64,000 nt of DNA, taken from contig JAHDFP010000004.1 in the NCBI GenBank assembly GCA_020628095.1, positions 1 to 64,000 on the forward strand. The letters are read 5' to 3'. The DNA is from Saprospiraceae bacterium (GTDB taxonomy: Bacteria; Bacteroidota; Bacteroidia; Chitinophagales; Saprospiraceae). The notes beneath the pieces are model-generated. The model was not told the origin of the DNA. It was given only the letters and a program-made list of their open reading frames with translations, and ran no database searches. The translations under genes and the position numbers were made by a program. Below are positions 15,748 to 24,928 of the stretch, in pieces; within the stretch, counting starts at the first letter, position 1; each line of letters begins with the position of its first letter.

Positions 15748-17036
15748 GACTTCTTGTCTTTGCGATGTATTATCGTACTCATCAATATAGAAAAGATACA
15801 GTATAGGGTAAAAAATATTATTCCCGGAGACAGCTTAGAATAATTGATAGTTTCTAGCGTATATAAGTCCGTCTGCCGTTCCATATCCCCCAGTTGTGCA
15901 CTGATCAATCCATAAAAACCAATGTATGACATAAAGATAGCCACAACGAATACATCGGCCATACTCCATTTGCCAAGGTAAAAAATCACTGTTCTGACAA
16001 TAGGATTTTGCTTCGCTCTATCTATATAGAGATAGAAAGTGGTCAAGAGCATCTTAGCGAACGGTAAGACGATACTGAATAAAAGAATGAGTAGCCCCAC
16101 CAGCTTCAGGTCGATTCCTTTTCCTTCTAATAGGGTCTTAGTAACATCTATGATACTCTTACTTTGGAAATACATCACCTGCTCATCAAAATGAATACTC
16201 TCCTCCATAATAGTCAGATCGACCTCACTCAGTCTAGCATCCAAGTCTATCATAGGAAGTGCTAAGCCCAAGCCTAAGAATACCGTACATATCAGCGTCA
16301 TCCACGTCATAGAGTGTTTATAGTCAATAATGGATTTGCCCAACAGTAACAACAGCAAAGCCACACCCAATCCTATAAGAGACCATTGTATCCATTTCTT
16401 TTTATCTGCTCGGAGTGTTTCCACTTTTCCATAGATGGCATCTGATAATTCATCTATCTTGCTCACCTCATATTTAGCCAGATAGCGGTCTCTATTATCG
16501 CCTAGTTCACGACCAGCTTCGGCAGCTATCATTTTACTGATTTGTTTGGATATACCCTTCTGTATTTCGGGAGCCTTCTTTTTGAGTTCATTGGTCAATT
16601 GTGCGGCTAGGCCAGGAATCTTGGACTTGAAATCTATCTTGTCTATTTGTTTTTCTATTCCCCCTTTGAATAAGCCCATCATAATCTTAGCCAAAGCATT
16701 CTTCTCATTCTTGCCTTCCGCCATCACCCACTCTACTATTTTGCCAGAAGCGAAGTATTCTTCGTGGAGACTTTCCAGATACTTTTCGACTTCCTTTTGG
16801 ATAGTGTTAAAATCACTCGACTTCAGCTGAAAGCCGCCCACTTTCTTCTGTAGTATATCGAAGATTTTTTCTTTCCAGATTTCTAAGTTAAATAGACCAT
16901 ACTTGAGTTTATTGACTTCTGCATAGTCATATTTATATTCGTTTTCTTGCTGGGATAGCTCATATAGATGATACCCACTCCATATGGAGAAAACAATGGA
17001 AGCAGATAGGAGTAAGGCAAAAATTGGTTTCAACAT
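15738..17036 (-). CDS. PqiA-like membrane protein with a long N-terminal helical domain
   Basis: The C-terminal half (about 215-430) has four hydrophobic helices and the hallmark GKWSMADVFVVAIF of paraquat-inducible protein A. PqiA proteins work with MCE-domain proteins in lipid transport across the envelope. The N-terminal half has one helix (7-23) followed by about 190 mostly helical residues (KGGIEKQIDKIDFKSK, LKKKAPEIQKGISKQ), which is not part of standard PqiA. No MCE or pqiB gene is adjacent. The ATG at 17036 (MLKPIFALLLSASIV) is preferred over an upstream TTG. Confidence 0.82.
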   Translation of the reverse strand: MLKPIFALLLSASIVFSIWSGYHLYELSQQENEYKYDYAEVNKLKYGLFNLEIWKEKIFDILQKKVGGFQLKSSDFNTIQKEVEKYLESLHEEYFASGKIVEWVMAEGKNEKNALAKIMMGLFKGGIEKQIDKIDFKSKIPGLAAQLTNELKKKAPEIQKGISKQISKMIAAEAGRELGDNRDRYLAKYEVSKIDELSDAIYGKVETLRADKKKWIQWSLIGLGVALLLLLLGKSIIDYKHSMTWMTLICTVFLGLGLALPMIDLDARLSEVDLTIMEESIHFDEQVMYFQSKSIIDVTKTLLEGKGIDLKLVGLLILLFSIVLPFAKMLLTTFYLYIDRAKQNPIVRTVIFYLGKWSMADVFVVAIFMSYIGFYGLISAQLGDMERQTDLYTLETINYSKLSPGIIFFTLYCIFSILMSTIIHRKDKKSYI

Positions 17037-17096
17037 GTTAAGTCTCAAAGAATATTTTTTTAAAGATACATATCTATACTATGATGTTGTAATCAC

Positions 17097-17104
17097 TAAT
17101 TTTG
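17097..17104 (+). promoter_or_regulatory. Bacteroidota -7 element (TAATTTTG)
   Basis: This is an exact TAnnTTTG match 32 nt upstream of the BstA/YfiT-like gene. No convincing -33 element is seen. Confidence 0.4.
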
Positions 17105-17136
17105 TTACACTTAATTTTTTATCTATCCAACCATAA

Positions 17137-17685
17137 ATGATGACTGACCAGAACTTAGAATCACTAAAATTTCCAATTGGACGATTTGTCCCTGCTTCTG
17201 ATTTCACTACCGAGATAAAAGAAAAAGCCCTATCCAGTATCAGGACATTGCCTGAGCAACTAAAGATCACCGTATCTGGCTGGAACGAAAGTCAACTTGA
17301 TACACCTTATCGCGACGGAGGCTGGACGGTAAGACAACTGGTACATCATATTGCAGATAGTCACATCAACGCATTCACACGCTTCAAACTTGGTCTGACT
17401 GAAGAAAAGCCAACCATCAGACCTTATGACCAAGATGGCTGGTGCAATATGGACGATGAAAAAAACATGGATATCGCCCCGTCTCTTAGCATTATAGAAG
17501 GTGTGCATGCGAGATGGTCTCATGTCCTGAGTCAGATGTCAGATGCAGATTACAAAAGATGGATACATCATCCAGAGATGAAAAAAGATCTCAATCTAGA
17601 GTATATGACTGGTCTCTATGGGTGGCATTGTGATCATCATCTGGCACACATCCAAAATCTGGGGCAACGCCAAGGGTGGACATAA
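17137..17685 (+). CDS. DinB-superfamily BstA/YfiT-like metal-dependent thiol transferase
   Basis: This 182-residue cytoplasmic protein belongs to the YfiT/BstA branch of DinB four-helix proteins. Family signatures are DTPYRDGGWTVRQLVHHIADSH, EEKPTIRPYDQ and LYGWHCDHHLAHI. Three histidines (one of His70/71, then His164 and His168) match the metal site. Family members transfer bacillithiol or act as putative metal-dependent hydrolases. Bacillithiol is made by many Bacteroidota, so thiol transfer in detoxification is plausible but inferred. Confidence 0.88.
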   Translation: MMTDQNLESLKFPIGRFVPASDFTTEIKEKALSSIRTLPEQLKITVSGWNESQLDTPYRDGGWTVRQLVHHIADSHINAFTRFKLGLTEEKPTIRPYDQDGWCNMDDEKNMDIAPSLSIIEGVHARWSHVLSQMSDADYKRWIHHPEMKKDLNLEYMTGLYGWHCDHHLAHIQNLGQRQGWT

Positions 17686-17730
17686 GAGTGGTTAAATGGT
17701 AATGAAAGCTGGTCATAATAATAAGGAATC

Positions 17731-17762
17731 ATAATGAGTTGGACATTAGTCCAACTCATTAT
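17731..17762. terminator. Perfect 14-bp hairpin between convergent genes
   Basis: ATAATGAGTTGGAC (17731-17744) and GTCCAACTCATTAT (17749-17762) form a perfect stem with a 4-nt loop ATTA. It lies between the convergent BstA-like and DUF6249-like genes and overlaps the last codons and stop of the latter. No long T tract follows on either strand, so the terminator function is inferred from position. Confidence 0.5.
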
Positions 17763-18102
17763 AACCAGATGATTTGATTCGATTGTAGAAAAAGATCAAG
17801 CCTAATCCACCACCTACTAAGCCAAAAGGAATTAAGATTTCGCCATCTAGCCTCGTGTATTCCTCTAAGATCATCGCTATCAGAAGTCCGACACCCGCTC
17901 CTGTCAGGAGCATCCCTGTCTTGAGTGCATTGGACTTTTGGTCCAGATTCTTCTCTACGAATATATCAGCGGTCTTACCTGTATCGATAAGTGCCATGCG
18001 CTGTTGATGCTTGGACCTATATCTCATATATATGAATGTGATGACAGTCGAGAAAAAACCGACGATCGCAAGTACTGGTATTATAACTTCGTGTGAATGC
18101 AT
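17746..18102 (-). CDS. Small membrane protein, DUF6249-like
   Basis: This 118-residue protein has an N-terminal helix (about 5-22, VIIPVLAIVGFFSTVITFIYM) and two glycine-rich helices (about 55-105, GMLLTGAGVGLLIAMIL and LIPFGLVGGGLGLIFFY). A basic loop (RYRSKHQQRMALIDTG) lies between. This layout matches DUF6249 proteins, whose role is unknown; in this phylum they often accompany sigma-factor genes. The ATG at 18102 is chosen over an upstream start at 18129. The end of the gene forms half of a strong hairpin. Confidence 0.72.
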   Translation of the reverse strand: MHSHEVIIPVLAIVGFFSTVITFIYMRYRSKHQQRMALIDTGKTADIFVEKNLDQKSNALKTGMLLTGAGVGLLIAMILEEYTRLDGEILIPFGLVGGGLGLIFFYNRIKSSGYNELD

Positions 18103-18228
18103 ATTTATTTGTTTTGCGATTAGACGCAACGAGAAATTGAAAGGTTACAGTAGTTAAGTTTTTTATCGCAAAAATTTGCCATAGGCTAATTTATATATTG
18201 TAATTCACGTTAGTACGTTATTTTTAGT

Positions 18229-18858
18229 ATGAAATATTTGATTAGAACAATTCTCTCCTTGACGATCTTTCTGTTTCTATTGATTGTAATATCTAATTAT
18301 GTAATAGTTAAGAATGCTGAACAGAAAACATTTGACAACATAAATGATATTGACAAAAATAAAGTAGGATTAGTGCTGGGCACCGCTAAATTTCTCAGTA
18401 ATGGAAGGATTAACTTATACTTTAAGTATCGGGTAAAGGCAGCGGTGGAATTGTTCAAAAAAGGTAAAATAGAATATATATTAGTAAGCGGTGATAATGG
18501 AAACAAATCTTATGACGAACCAACCGACTTCAAAAATGAATTAGTGAAAAATGGAATTCCCGCAGAAAAAATTGTTCTAGATTATGCAGGGTTTAGGACT
18601 TTAGATTCCGTTGTTAGAGCCAAGAAAGTTTTTGGACAAAATAGCATAACATTTATTTCACAAGAATTTCATAATCAGAGAGCAATTTACCTTGCAGAGA
18701 ATCATGGTATTTCGGCAATTGCTTTTAACGCTAAAGATGTAAGCCACAGATATGGACTAAAAACTAGAATCAGAGAATATTTGGCCAAAACAAAAGCGGT
18801 AATTGATATAATCACTAACACTCAACCCAAGTTTCTCGGCAAAAGCATCAAGATCTAA
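18229..18858 (+). CDS. SanA/YdcF-like DUF218 membrane protein
   Basis: This 209-residue protein has one N-terminal membrane anchor (about 6-26) and a DUF218/SanA domain outside the membrane. Family motifs are VGLVLGTAK, YRVKAAVELFKKGKIEYILVSG, LDYAGFRTLDSVVRAKKVFG and ISQEFHNQRAIYLAENHGI. SanA proteins affect envelope permeability in enterobacteria; the biochemical activity is not established. Base composition is clearly more AT-rich than the genes on either side, so recent transfer is possible. Confidence 0.88.
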   Translation: MKYLIRTILSLTIFLFLLIVISNYVIVKNAEQKTFDNINDIDKNKVGLVLGTAKFLSNGRINLYFKYRVKAAVELFKKGKIEYILVSGDNGNKSYDEPTDFKNELVKNGIPAEKIVLDYAGFRTLDSVVRAKKVFGQNSITFISQEFHNQRAIYLAENHGISAIAFNAKDVSHRYGLKTRIREYLAKTKAVIDIITNTQPKFLGKSIKI

Positions 18859-18945
18859 ATAAATTATCGCCTGAAATAAGCAAGACTCTGCATTATCTGT
18901 AACCAGTCTCTATCTTCATACGTCTAAGCCTTGATAAATCAAAAC

Positions 18946-19503
18946 ATGGAAGCTGACGGTCCTTTGATAGAAAGAGTTTTGGCTGGCGAGAGTCAGGCTT
19001 TCGGCCTATTAGTAGGTAGGTATCAGGATCAGATATATTCTGTTTGTTTTAGTACGCTGAAAAATAGAGATGAAGCACAGGAAGCCGCACAAGACACCTT
19101 TATCAAAGCCTATAAGGCTCTCGATAGGTATAAGGCGGAGTCCAAGTTTAGCTCTTGGTTATATCGGATTGCGTATAATACGTCGCTGGACTATATCCGA
19201 AAGCGAAAACATACACAATCTATAGACGAGATAGATTATAGCTTGGGTGGATCAACGGAGGGGGGAGATCATCTGATGGAAAAATCGGAGCTCCACCAGC
19301 GATTATTATTAGCTATCCAAGAACTACCTCCAGAGGAAGCCGCTATTATAAGAATGTTTTATCTGGAAGAGATGAACATCAAAGAACTGGAACAAAGTAC
19401 GGGACTCAGCAACAGCAATGTCAAAGTAAAACTCTACCGAGGGCGAAAGAAGCTGGCTGAGATTATAAAAACAAGATATGCTGATATTGAATTTGACCTA
19501 TAA
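18946..19503 (+). CDS. ECF RNA polymerase sigma factor (RpoE-like)
   Basis: This 185-residue sigma factor has region 2 (RYQDQIYSVCFSTL, AAQDTFIKAYKAL, FSSWLYRIAYNTSLDYIRKR) and region 4 (LPPEEAAIIRMFYLEEMNIKELEQSTGLSNSNVKVKLYR). It is followed after 18 nt by a predicted anti-sigma gene, so the two are co-transcribed. The ATG at 18946 is chosen over an in-frame TTG at 18931. Confidence 0.94.
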   Translation: MEADGPLIERVLAGESQAFGLLVGRYQDQIYSVCFSTLKNRDEAQEAAQDTFIKAYKALDRYKAESKFSSWLYRIAYNTSLDYIRKRKHTQSIDEIDYSLGGSTEGGDHLMEKSELHQRLLLAIQELPPEEAAIIRMFYLEEMNIKELEQSTGLSNSNVKVKLYRGRKKLAEIIKTRYADIEFDL

Positions 19504-19521
19504 TAAATATATATTTAGCTT

Positions 19522-20043
19522 ATGGAGCGTCTAGAAAAAATATGGAAACTAATAGATGGTGAGATGGACGCCACTGAGAAAGCGGCATTCGAGCAGACTC
19601 TAGCTACAGATCCTATATTAAGAAAAGAATATGAGACACAGCTTAAGTTGCACCAGTCTCTTATCACTCTACCTCCACAAAAAGCCCTCGAAGGTTTTAC
19701 GGCGCAAGTCATGTCCAAGATACAATCATCTACTAGTCGTGTGAGCTCGGAATTATATTCCTTTGCAGGTTTTAAAGGAATACTTGCATGGATTGTCGGT
19801 ATGATTGTGTTGGCGACTATATTGATCTTAAGCATTTCTCCAGCGATGATAGACTCTTCTGTTACGACTTATACTTACTTAGGAGACTATCTAGATAAGC
19901 TATCATTGGATATGAGTATATCTGATCAGGTATTAAGATATTCTTCTTATCTCGCCTTTTTGATTATCATACCTATTATAGTGGGAATAGATAATGTGTT
20001 AGGTTCGCATTATCATCTCAAAAGAGTCGCTTACAAGAAATAA
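19522..20043 (+). CDS. Predicted membrane anti-sigma factor
   Basis: This 173-residue protein has a soluble N terminus (MERLEKIWKLIDGEMDATEK) typical of anti-sigma domains in this phylum, with the GEMDATEKAAFEQ motif, then two transmembrane helices (about 88-110 and 137-157). It has no zinc-binding HxxxCxxC. It sits 18 nt after the sigma gene and ends 5 nt from the convergent CNNM gene. The function is inferred from motif and context. Confidence 0.78.
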   Translation: MERLEKIWKLIDGEMDATEKAAFEQTLATDPILRKEYETQLKLHQSLITLPPQKALEGFTAQVMSKIQSSTSRVSSELYSFAGFKGILAWIVGMIVLATILILSISPAMIDSSVTTYTYLGDYLDKLSLDMSISDQVLRYSSYLAFLIIIPIIVGIDNVLGSHYHLKRVAYKK

Positions 20044-20048
20044 TCCGA

Positions 20049-21104
20049 CTAGCCTTCTGGATCAAACTTTTGCCTAGCATACTCCTGCAAGTCTATCACT
20101 TTATCTGATTCGTCGACGATTTCTTGTCCAAGTAGTGTCTCGAACATATCCTCCATCGTCACCAGACCCACTACTGTACCGAACTCGTCCTTAGCTATAA
20201 AAAGGTGCTGCTTTTCTTTCGTCAGCTTATTAAATAACTCAGGCAATGGCAGATCATCTTTGACCACATGGACATCGTACATGATATCCGCAAGTTTTTG
20301 ATTGTTACCGTTTTCTATGATGCAAGATAGAATGTCATCCTTGAGTACAACGCCTGTGACTTTGTCCTTATCCCCGTCGTATACTGGTATTCTAGAGTAT
20401 ATTTTACTCGGCGTGGATTCGTTAAAGTCCCTGATGGTCATATTTTGATCCAGCATATAGGCAACCGTACGAGGTGTCATGATATCTCTTACCGATTTCT
20501 TTTCAAAATCAAGTAGGTTACTGATGATCTTGGATTCTTCTTTTTTGAGTGCACCGCTAGATTCTCCGACCTGAGTCATCGCCGCAAAGTCTGCTCTACT
20601 TAAAACTGATTTGTTCTTATCATTTTTGAGGTACTTGGTGATAAACTGACTGACCCATACCAAAGGAAATAATACCCACAATAACATACGGATAGTCTGG
20701 ACCGTAAACCCAGATAGCCCCCTCCAATTATTAGCACCTATTGTCTTAGGTATTATCTCGGAGAGATAGAGGATCGCCAATGTCATGAGTACCGCCACGA
20801 TAGACTCCCATGTAAGACTTATACCTGCTATTTCTGCCACTGGTTCTGAGGGAAATACTTTTCCTGCCTGAGCACCGACACCAATCGCACCAATCGTATG
20901 AGCGATAGTATTAAGCGTTAGTATGGCCGATAAGGGTTTATCAATATCTTTCTTGTATTGATTTAATAATTTTCCAGTAGCGCTGCCTGACTGTAACTCT
21001 CTAGTAATATAAGACGGCGTAACACTAAGTAATACAGCCTCCAGAATAGAGCATAGAAAAGAAAACCCTATCGAGAAAAAGAAGAAAAATATAAGTAAAC
21101 CCAC
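20049..21104 (-). CDS. CNNM-domain / CBS-pair membrane protein (CorC/hemolysin-like)
   Basis: This 351-residue protein has an N-terminal CNNM domain (about 1-180) with four hydrophobic segments, including AVLLSVTPSYI and YLSEIIPKTIGA. A CBS pair follows (about 195-330: SVRDIMTPRTVAYM, YSRIPVYDGD, TGVVLKDDIL, VVGLVTMEDMFETLLG). The C-terminal CorC_HlyC domain of longer homologues is missing. Proteins of this class transport or regulate divalent cations such as Mg2+. The start is GTG, and a TAATTTTG -7 element lies 18 nt upstream. Confidence 0.92.
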   Translation of the reverse strand: MGLLIFFFFFSIGFSFLCSILEAVLLSVTPSYITRELQSGSATGKLLNQYKKDIDKPLSAILTLNTIAHTIGAIGVGAQAGKVFPSEPVAEIAGISLTWESIVAVLMTLAILYLSEIIPKTIGANNWRGLSGFTVQTIRMLLWVLFPLVWVSQFITKYLKNDKNKSVLSRADFAAMTQVGESSGALKKEESKIISNLLDFEKKSVRDIMTPRTVAYMLDQNMTIRDFNESTPSKIYSRIPVYDGDKDKVTGVVLKDDILSCIIENGNNQKLADIMYDVHVVKDDLPLPELFNKLTKEKQHLFIAKDEFGTVVGLVTMEDMFETLLGQEIVDESDKVIDLQEYARQKFDPEG

Positions 21105-21121
21105 CTATTTTGAATTTGGTG

Positions 21122-21129
21122 CAAAATTA
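21122..21129 (-). promoter_or_regulatory. Bacteroidota -7 element (TAATTTTG on the minus strand)
   Basis: This is an exact TAnnTTTG match 17 nt upstream of the CNNM/CBS gene, in the 46-nt gap after bioY. Confidence 0.35.
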
Positions 21130-21150
21130 AGATAAATAGTAATATGACGA

Positions 21151-21669
21151 TCAGCCAATTATATCGCGTCTGATAACAACCGTAACCAGTGCCGCCAATA
21201 GGGCCTTAAACAAAGCCATTTTCCAAAATGGGTATAGACCAAATTTCAAGGCAGACTCTAGATCAAACTTAAGTGCCAGGTGCCCTAATCCAAAAAAGAA
21301 CAAGACAAAAGTCGCAGCCAAAAAAATGATCAACAGATGATAGACCTTCATAGGCTTAAAATCAGCTATCATCTCAGAAATAAACCATCCCGCAAAAACA
21401 AATCCGTATAGAAATCCGCCGCTCGGACCCATGATTTTGTCCATTCCCGCTGTGCCCTCCGCAAATACTGGTAATCCCACAATACCTAAGAAGAGATATG
21501 ACAACATGCACACCTTAACCTCATGCGTATTCATCATGGCCGCCACAACGAACACAACCAAACTCTGTGCTGTAAAGGGTATCCCACTCTCGGTCACAGG
21601 AATACTAAAAGAAACATAGGCTGATATAATAATACATATCAACCCGACAGCAATTTTTAGCCAATTCAC
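21151..21669 (-). CDS. bioY: Biotin transporter BioY
   Basis: This 172-residue integral membrane protein is the substrate-binding S component of a biotin ECF transporter. Family features are the early PFTAQSLVVFVVAAM, then SYLFLGIVGLPVFAEG and MGPSGGFLYGFVFAGW, with about six helices. It begins 9 nt after the M1 peptidase stop, so the genes are co-transcribed. No EcfA/EcfT genes are nearby; BioY can work alone or with shared modules. Confidence 0.94.
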   Translation of the reverse strand: MNWLKIAVGLICIIISAYVSFSIPVTESGIPFTAQSLVVFVVAAMMNTHEVKVCMLSYLFLGIVGLPVFAEGTAGMDKIMGPSGGFLYGFVFAGWFISEMIADFKPMKVYHLLIIFLAATFVLFFFGLGHLALKFDLESALKFGLYPFWKMALFKALLAALVTVVIRRDIIG

Positions 21670-21678
21670 TCTTTACTG

Positions 21679-24255
21679 TTAAGGTGTAGCGTATTCCGAG
21701 AATGCATTCTTGAGTCTGACGTCTGTTGTTTTGCTTATAATATCAGACATCATCGTTTCTAGTTGTTCTTTTGCCTTTTCGTCCTCCTCGCTTTCTGATT
21801 TCCCATATCGACTCTTCATTTCAGAGAGCAGAGTTTTTACATTATTCGTGGCAGAGTATCTTTTAAAGTATATACTGGAATTATCCAGCGCCACAGACTT
21901 CAATACTTCTGCTGTGTTGACAACATTTGGTGTGGAGGCTTCTTTGGCAATTTTAACATACTGCGACATAAAATTGAAAAATCCATATAGTCCGACATTA
22001 CCTATATTCTCTTCGAAAAAAGGCAGGTGCTTTTCATCCTTAGTGGCTGCAAATAACTCTGCGAACTTTGGTATAAGCGGCTTATGGTATGACTGAGATA
22101 ACTTTTCTGCAATTTTGAGAGCTTGGTCTTCGTCTTGTTCTGATATAATAGAGAATGCCGTACCTATGACTCTATAAGATTGATCTTTAGCGACTAGCTT
22201 CTCTGCAATACCTAAGTCTTTGATTTTGTACAATGCTGCAGATCGTACTGATGACTTTGGATCATTCAGTGCAAGGTCTGATAGTTGCTTCTTATACTTC
22301 TCGCCATCTATGGCATTGACCGCTATACTACGTACATGATGAGAAGGATGCTCCAGAGCGTCTGCAAAGAGGTGCTCATACTCTGTTTTGCCTTTCAGTT
22401 TTTTTAGCGCATTATTTTTGTCTTCATACTCCGATGACAATTCGTATAGTGCCGCATATTCTTTGTCCGTTAAGCTCTGATTTATTATCGCTAATAGATC
22501 ATGTGTCCCATCCAGCATAGCCACTGCAGGCATTTCGTCACCTTCTACATTGACTGTGATTTCTTGTTGTCTTTGATCAAGTGTCTCATCTACGTATTCC
22601 ACTTTGCCAGAAGGATAGTATAACGCAATTTTGATAGGTAACCTGAATATAGCTGGACTCTCTTCTGGGTCTTGCTCTTGTGATACAGAAAATAGAACAG
22701 ACTTAGACTCCGCATCTATGTTATAATCTACTGCTAGCACTGGATGGCCCTGATCGTAAAACCATTGGTCAAAAAACCAATTAAGGTCTTCGCCAGTCAC
22801 ATCCTCAAAGGCTAATCTCAGCTCATGTGCTTCTACGTCTGTGTATTCATTACGCGTTAGATACTTATTTAGTGCCGCAAAGAAAGCCTCATCACCCACA
22901 TAGTTACGGAGCATGTGGACGATCAACCCGCCCTTATTATAACTATGCCCATCAAACATTTGCTCCTTATCACCGTACTCAAAATCAATCAGGTCGTGTA
23001 CACCCTGCTGGTTAGCAGACATCAGGTAGCCATTGAGGTCTTGCATACGTTTTCTTTCCGCGCTCTCATGACCATACTTATATTCTCTCCACAGATATTC
23101 TCCATAGGTGGCAAAACCTTCATTAAGCGTCAGATTAGACCAACTCTCACAGGTCACCAGATCTCCAAACCAATGATGGATCATCTCATGTGCCACAATG
23201 TCATCATTGTCACTATCAAGAAACTCCCTTTTAGTCTTTTGCACAAACTCACCAAAGACAACAGCACCTGTATTCTCCATCGCTCCAGAGACATAATCTC
23301 TACACACAATCTGAGCATACTTATCCCAAGGATATTCATATCCCAGTATATCTGAGAAAAAAGTCAACATCTCAGGTGTATGATTGAAAATCGTCTCGGC
23401 GGCATCTTGATATGCTGGCTCTACATAGTACATAAGTGGTAATCCATTCCATGTATCTTCTACGACCGCATAATCGCCGATACCTATCATAAAAAGATAC
23501 GGTGCATGTGGTTTCTCCTGCTTCCAGTGGTCAGTGCGTGTACCGTTACCGTTAGTCTTAGAAGACACCAGAGCACCATTAGATAAGGTCTTGAATTTGT
23601 CCTCTACTGTAATGTATATCTCTTGTGAGCATCTTTCATTGGGCTTGTCTATTGTGGGAAACCATCGTGAGCTATTTTCCGTTTCGCCCTGAGTCCATAT
23701 TTGTTGGGGCTTATCTCCTATTTTTTTGGGATTGATAAAAAATAATCCTTTATCTGACATGATGGCTGCACTTCCACCACTTGGGCCTTCGTTGGGTTTG
23801 GCTGTATAATCTATGTTGACCACAATTGATTCATCTTTGGTATATACCTTGCCGAGATCAATTTTTAGTTTTTTGAAATCATAGTCATATTTCAGGTCTT
23901 GACCGTTCAGCTTTATACTATGTATATCGAAAACCTTAGCGTCTAAAGTAAGCACATCCGAAGAATAAAAATATGGCTTCAGAGTAAGTTCCGCCTTCCC
24001 CAATACATGCTGCTTTTCCCAATCAAAAGCTATATCCAGCTTCGTATGGATTAAATCAAATTCTCTTGTGGCGGAAGCTCTATAAGTTGGTAGTTCGTTT
24101 TCTATTTCTATTTCTGGTTCTTCCGCTGGTGCAGTTACTACAACTTCATCTAGTATGCGTTCCTCTATGATAGGCTCTTCGACTTGTACTGTCTTGGTCG
24201 TTTTGCAACTTGATACCAAAACAAAAGAGCATATTATTGCTATATATCTATACAT
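21679..24255 (-). CDS. M1-family metallo-aminopeptidase lipoprotein
   Basis: This 858-residue zinc aminopeptidase is anchored as a lipoprotein (MYRYIAIICSFVLVSSC). Catalytic features are GAMEN (324-328), HEMIHHW (His356, Glu357, His360) and the third zinc ligand Glu379 in NEGFATYGE. A C-terminal HEAT-like helical region follows from about 600 to the end. The N-terminal extension (about 18-60) is acidic and low in complexity, probably a linker. It would release N-terminal residues from peptides in the periplasm or at the cell surface. It is followed at once by bioY. Confidence 0.94.
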   Translation of the reverse strand: MYRYIAIICSFVLVSSCKTTKTVQVEEPIIEERILDEVVVTAPAEEPEIEIENELPTYRASATREFDLIHTKLDIAFDWEKQHVLGKAELTLKPYFYSSDVLTLDAKVFDIHSIKLNGQDLKYDYDFKKLKIDLGKVYTKDESIVVNIDYTAKPNEGPSGGSAAIMSDKGLFFINPKKIGDKPQQIWTQGETENSSRWFPTIDKPNERCSQEIYITVEDKFKTLSNGALVSSKTNGNGTRTDHWKQEKPHAPYLFMIGIGDYAVVEDTWNGLPLMYYVEPAYQDAAETIFNHTPEMLTFFSDILGYEYPWDKYAQIVCRDYVSGAMENTGAVVFGEFVQKTKREFLDSDNDDIVAHEMIHHWFGDLVTCESWSNLTLNEGFATYGEYLWREYKYGHESAERKRMQDLNGYLMSANQQGVHDLIDFEYGDKEQMFDGHSYNKGGLIVHMLRNYVGDEAFFAALNKYLTRNEYTDVEAHELRLAFEDVTGEDLNWFFDQWFYDQGHPVLAVDYNIDAESKSVLFSVSQEQDPEESPAIFRLPIKIALYYPSGKVEYVDETLDQRQQEITVNVEGDEMPAVAMLDGTHDLLAIINQSLTDKEYAALYELSSEYEDKNNALKKLKGKTEYEHLFADALEHPSHHVRSIAVNAIDGEKYKKQLSDLALNDPKSSVRSAALYKIKDLGIAEKLVAKDQSYRVIGTAFSIISEQDEDQALKIAEKLSQSYHKPLIPKFAELFAATKDEKHLPFFEENIGNVGLYGFFNFMSQYVKIAKEASTPNVVNTAEVLKSVALDNSSIYFKRYSATNNVKTLLSEMKSRYGKSESEEDEKAKEQLETMMSDIISKTTDVRLKNAFSEYATP

Positions 24256-24309
24256 TATAATAGTTTGATTCTGTTTTCTTCTAAAAAAGGACTTCCAATA
24301 GGTAGAATT

Positions 24310-24870
24310 CTATTTTACATCTAAGTTCAATGATGACCTGAGTGCCTCTATATTTTCATCTACCCCAAAATCTGGCGACGGCAAATACCTTTCTTTCTCC
24401 TTCTTGCGGTAAATCTCTAAGAGATACTTATAAAACATCTCTCCAGGAATATCATTAAACAGGTAAGCGTCATTAAGGTATTTATAATTAGCCATAAGCA
24501 CATCTATATTATCAGATTGCACGGTCTGTATGGTGGGAATATATGCAGAAAGTCTGCCATGTTTCACTATACTGGGATGACCATGTGTGTCCAGATACAC
24601 TTCGATCTTTTGTAAGTACTCATCGTCTATCGGCTTGTGGTCATTGACTAATTCATTATAAGAATCCGAGTTTCTTCCGTAGGAGTTCCATGCTTCTGTT
24701 TCTAGTTTTCGGAGTTCTATATACTTGTTATAAATATTTTCCAGATATATCGTCTGGCTTTCGATGGTTGTTAATCCCTTGATTTCTTGTAATAATGCAG
24801 CGTCAGGTCCTGAGGAGTCTCTACAACTCGTAAGTAACAATATGAAAAGAAAAATTAAATGAAGTCTCAT
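24310..24870 (-). CDS. Lipoprotein of unknown function, possibly DUF6624-like
   Basis: This 186-residue lipoprotein (MRLHLIFLFILLLTSC) is helical and charged. The central segment (VYLDTHGHPSIVKHGRLSAYIPTIQ, then NDAYLFNDIPGEMFYKYLLEI in parts) loosely recalls DUF6624 proteins; this is weak. It lies 54 nt upstream of the M1 peptidase gene on the same strand, so the genes may share a transcript. Confidence 0.62.
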   Translation of the reverse strand: MRLHLIFLFILLLTSCRDSSGPDAALLQEIKGLTTIESQTIYLENIYNKYIELRKLETEAWNSYGRNSDSYNELVNDHKPIDDEYLQKIEVYLDTHGHPSIVKHGRLSAYIPTIQTVQSDNIDVLMANYKYLNDAYLFNDIPGEMFYKYLLEIYRKKEKERYLPSPDFGVDENIEALRSSLNLDVK

Positions 24871-24873
24871 ATC

Positions 24874-24910
24874 AAAAAAATAGCCAGCACACTGAAAGTC
24901 TACTGGCTAT
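24874..24910 (-). terminator. Terminator after the PorE-like gene
   Basis: Read on the minus strand, ATAGCCAG and CTGGCTAT form an 8-bp stem with a 15-nt loop, followed directly by T7. It lies 19 nt after the stop of the OmpA-domain gene and just before the start of the next lipoprotein gene. Confidence 0.75.
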
Positions 24911-24928
24911 GTCTAATATAAAAATTTG

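Noticed and set aside
21710-23355. Plus-strand frames of 62-146 codons opposite the M1 peptidase
   Set aside because: They are shadows of a gene with complete catalytic motifs on the minus strand.
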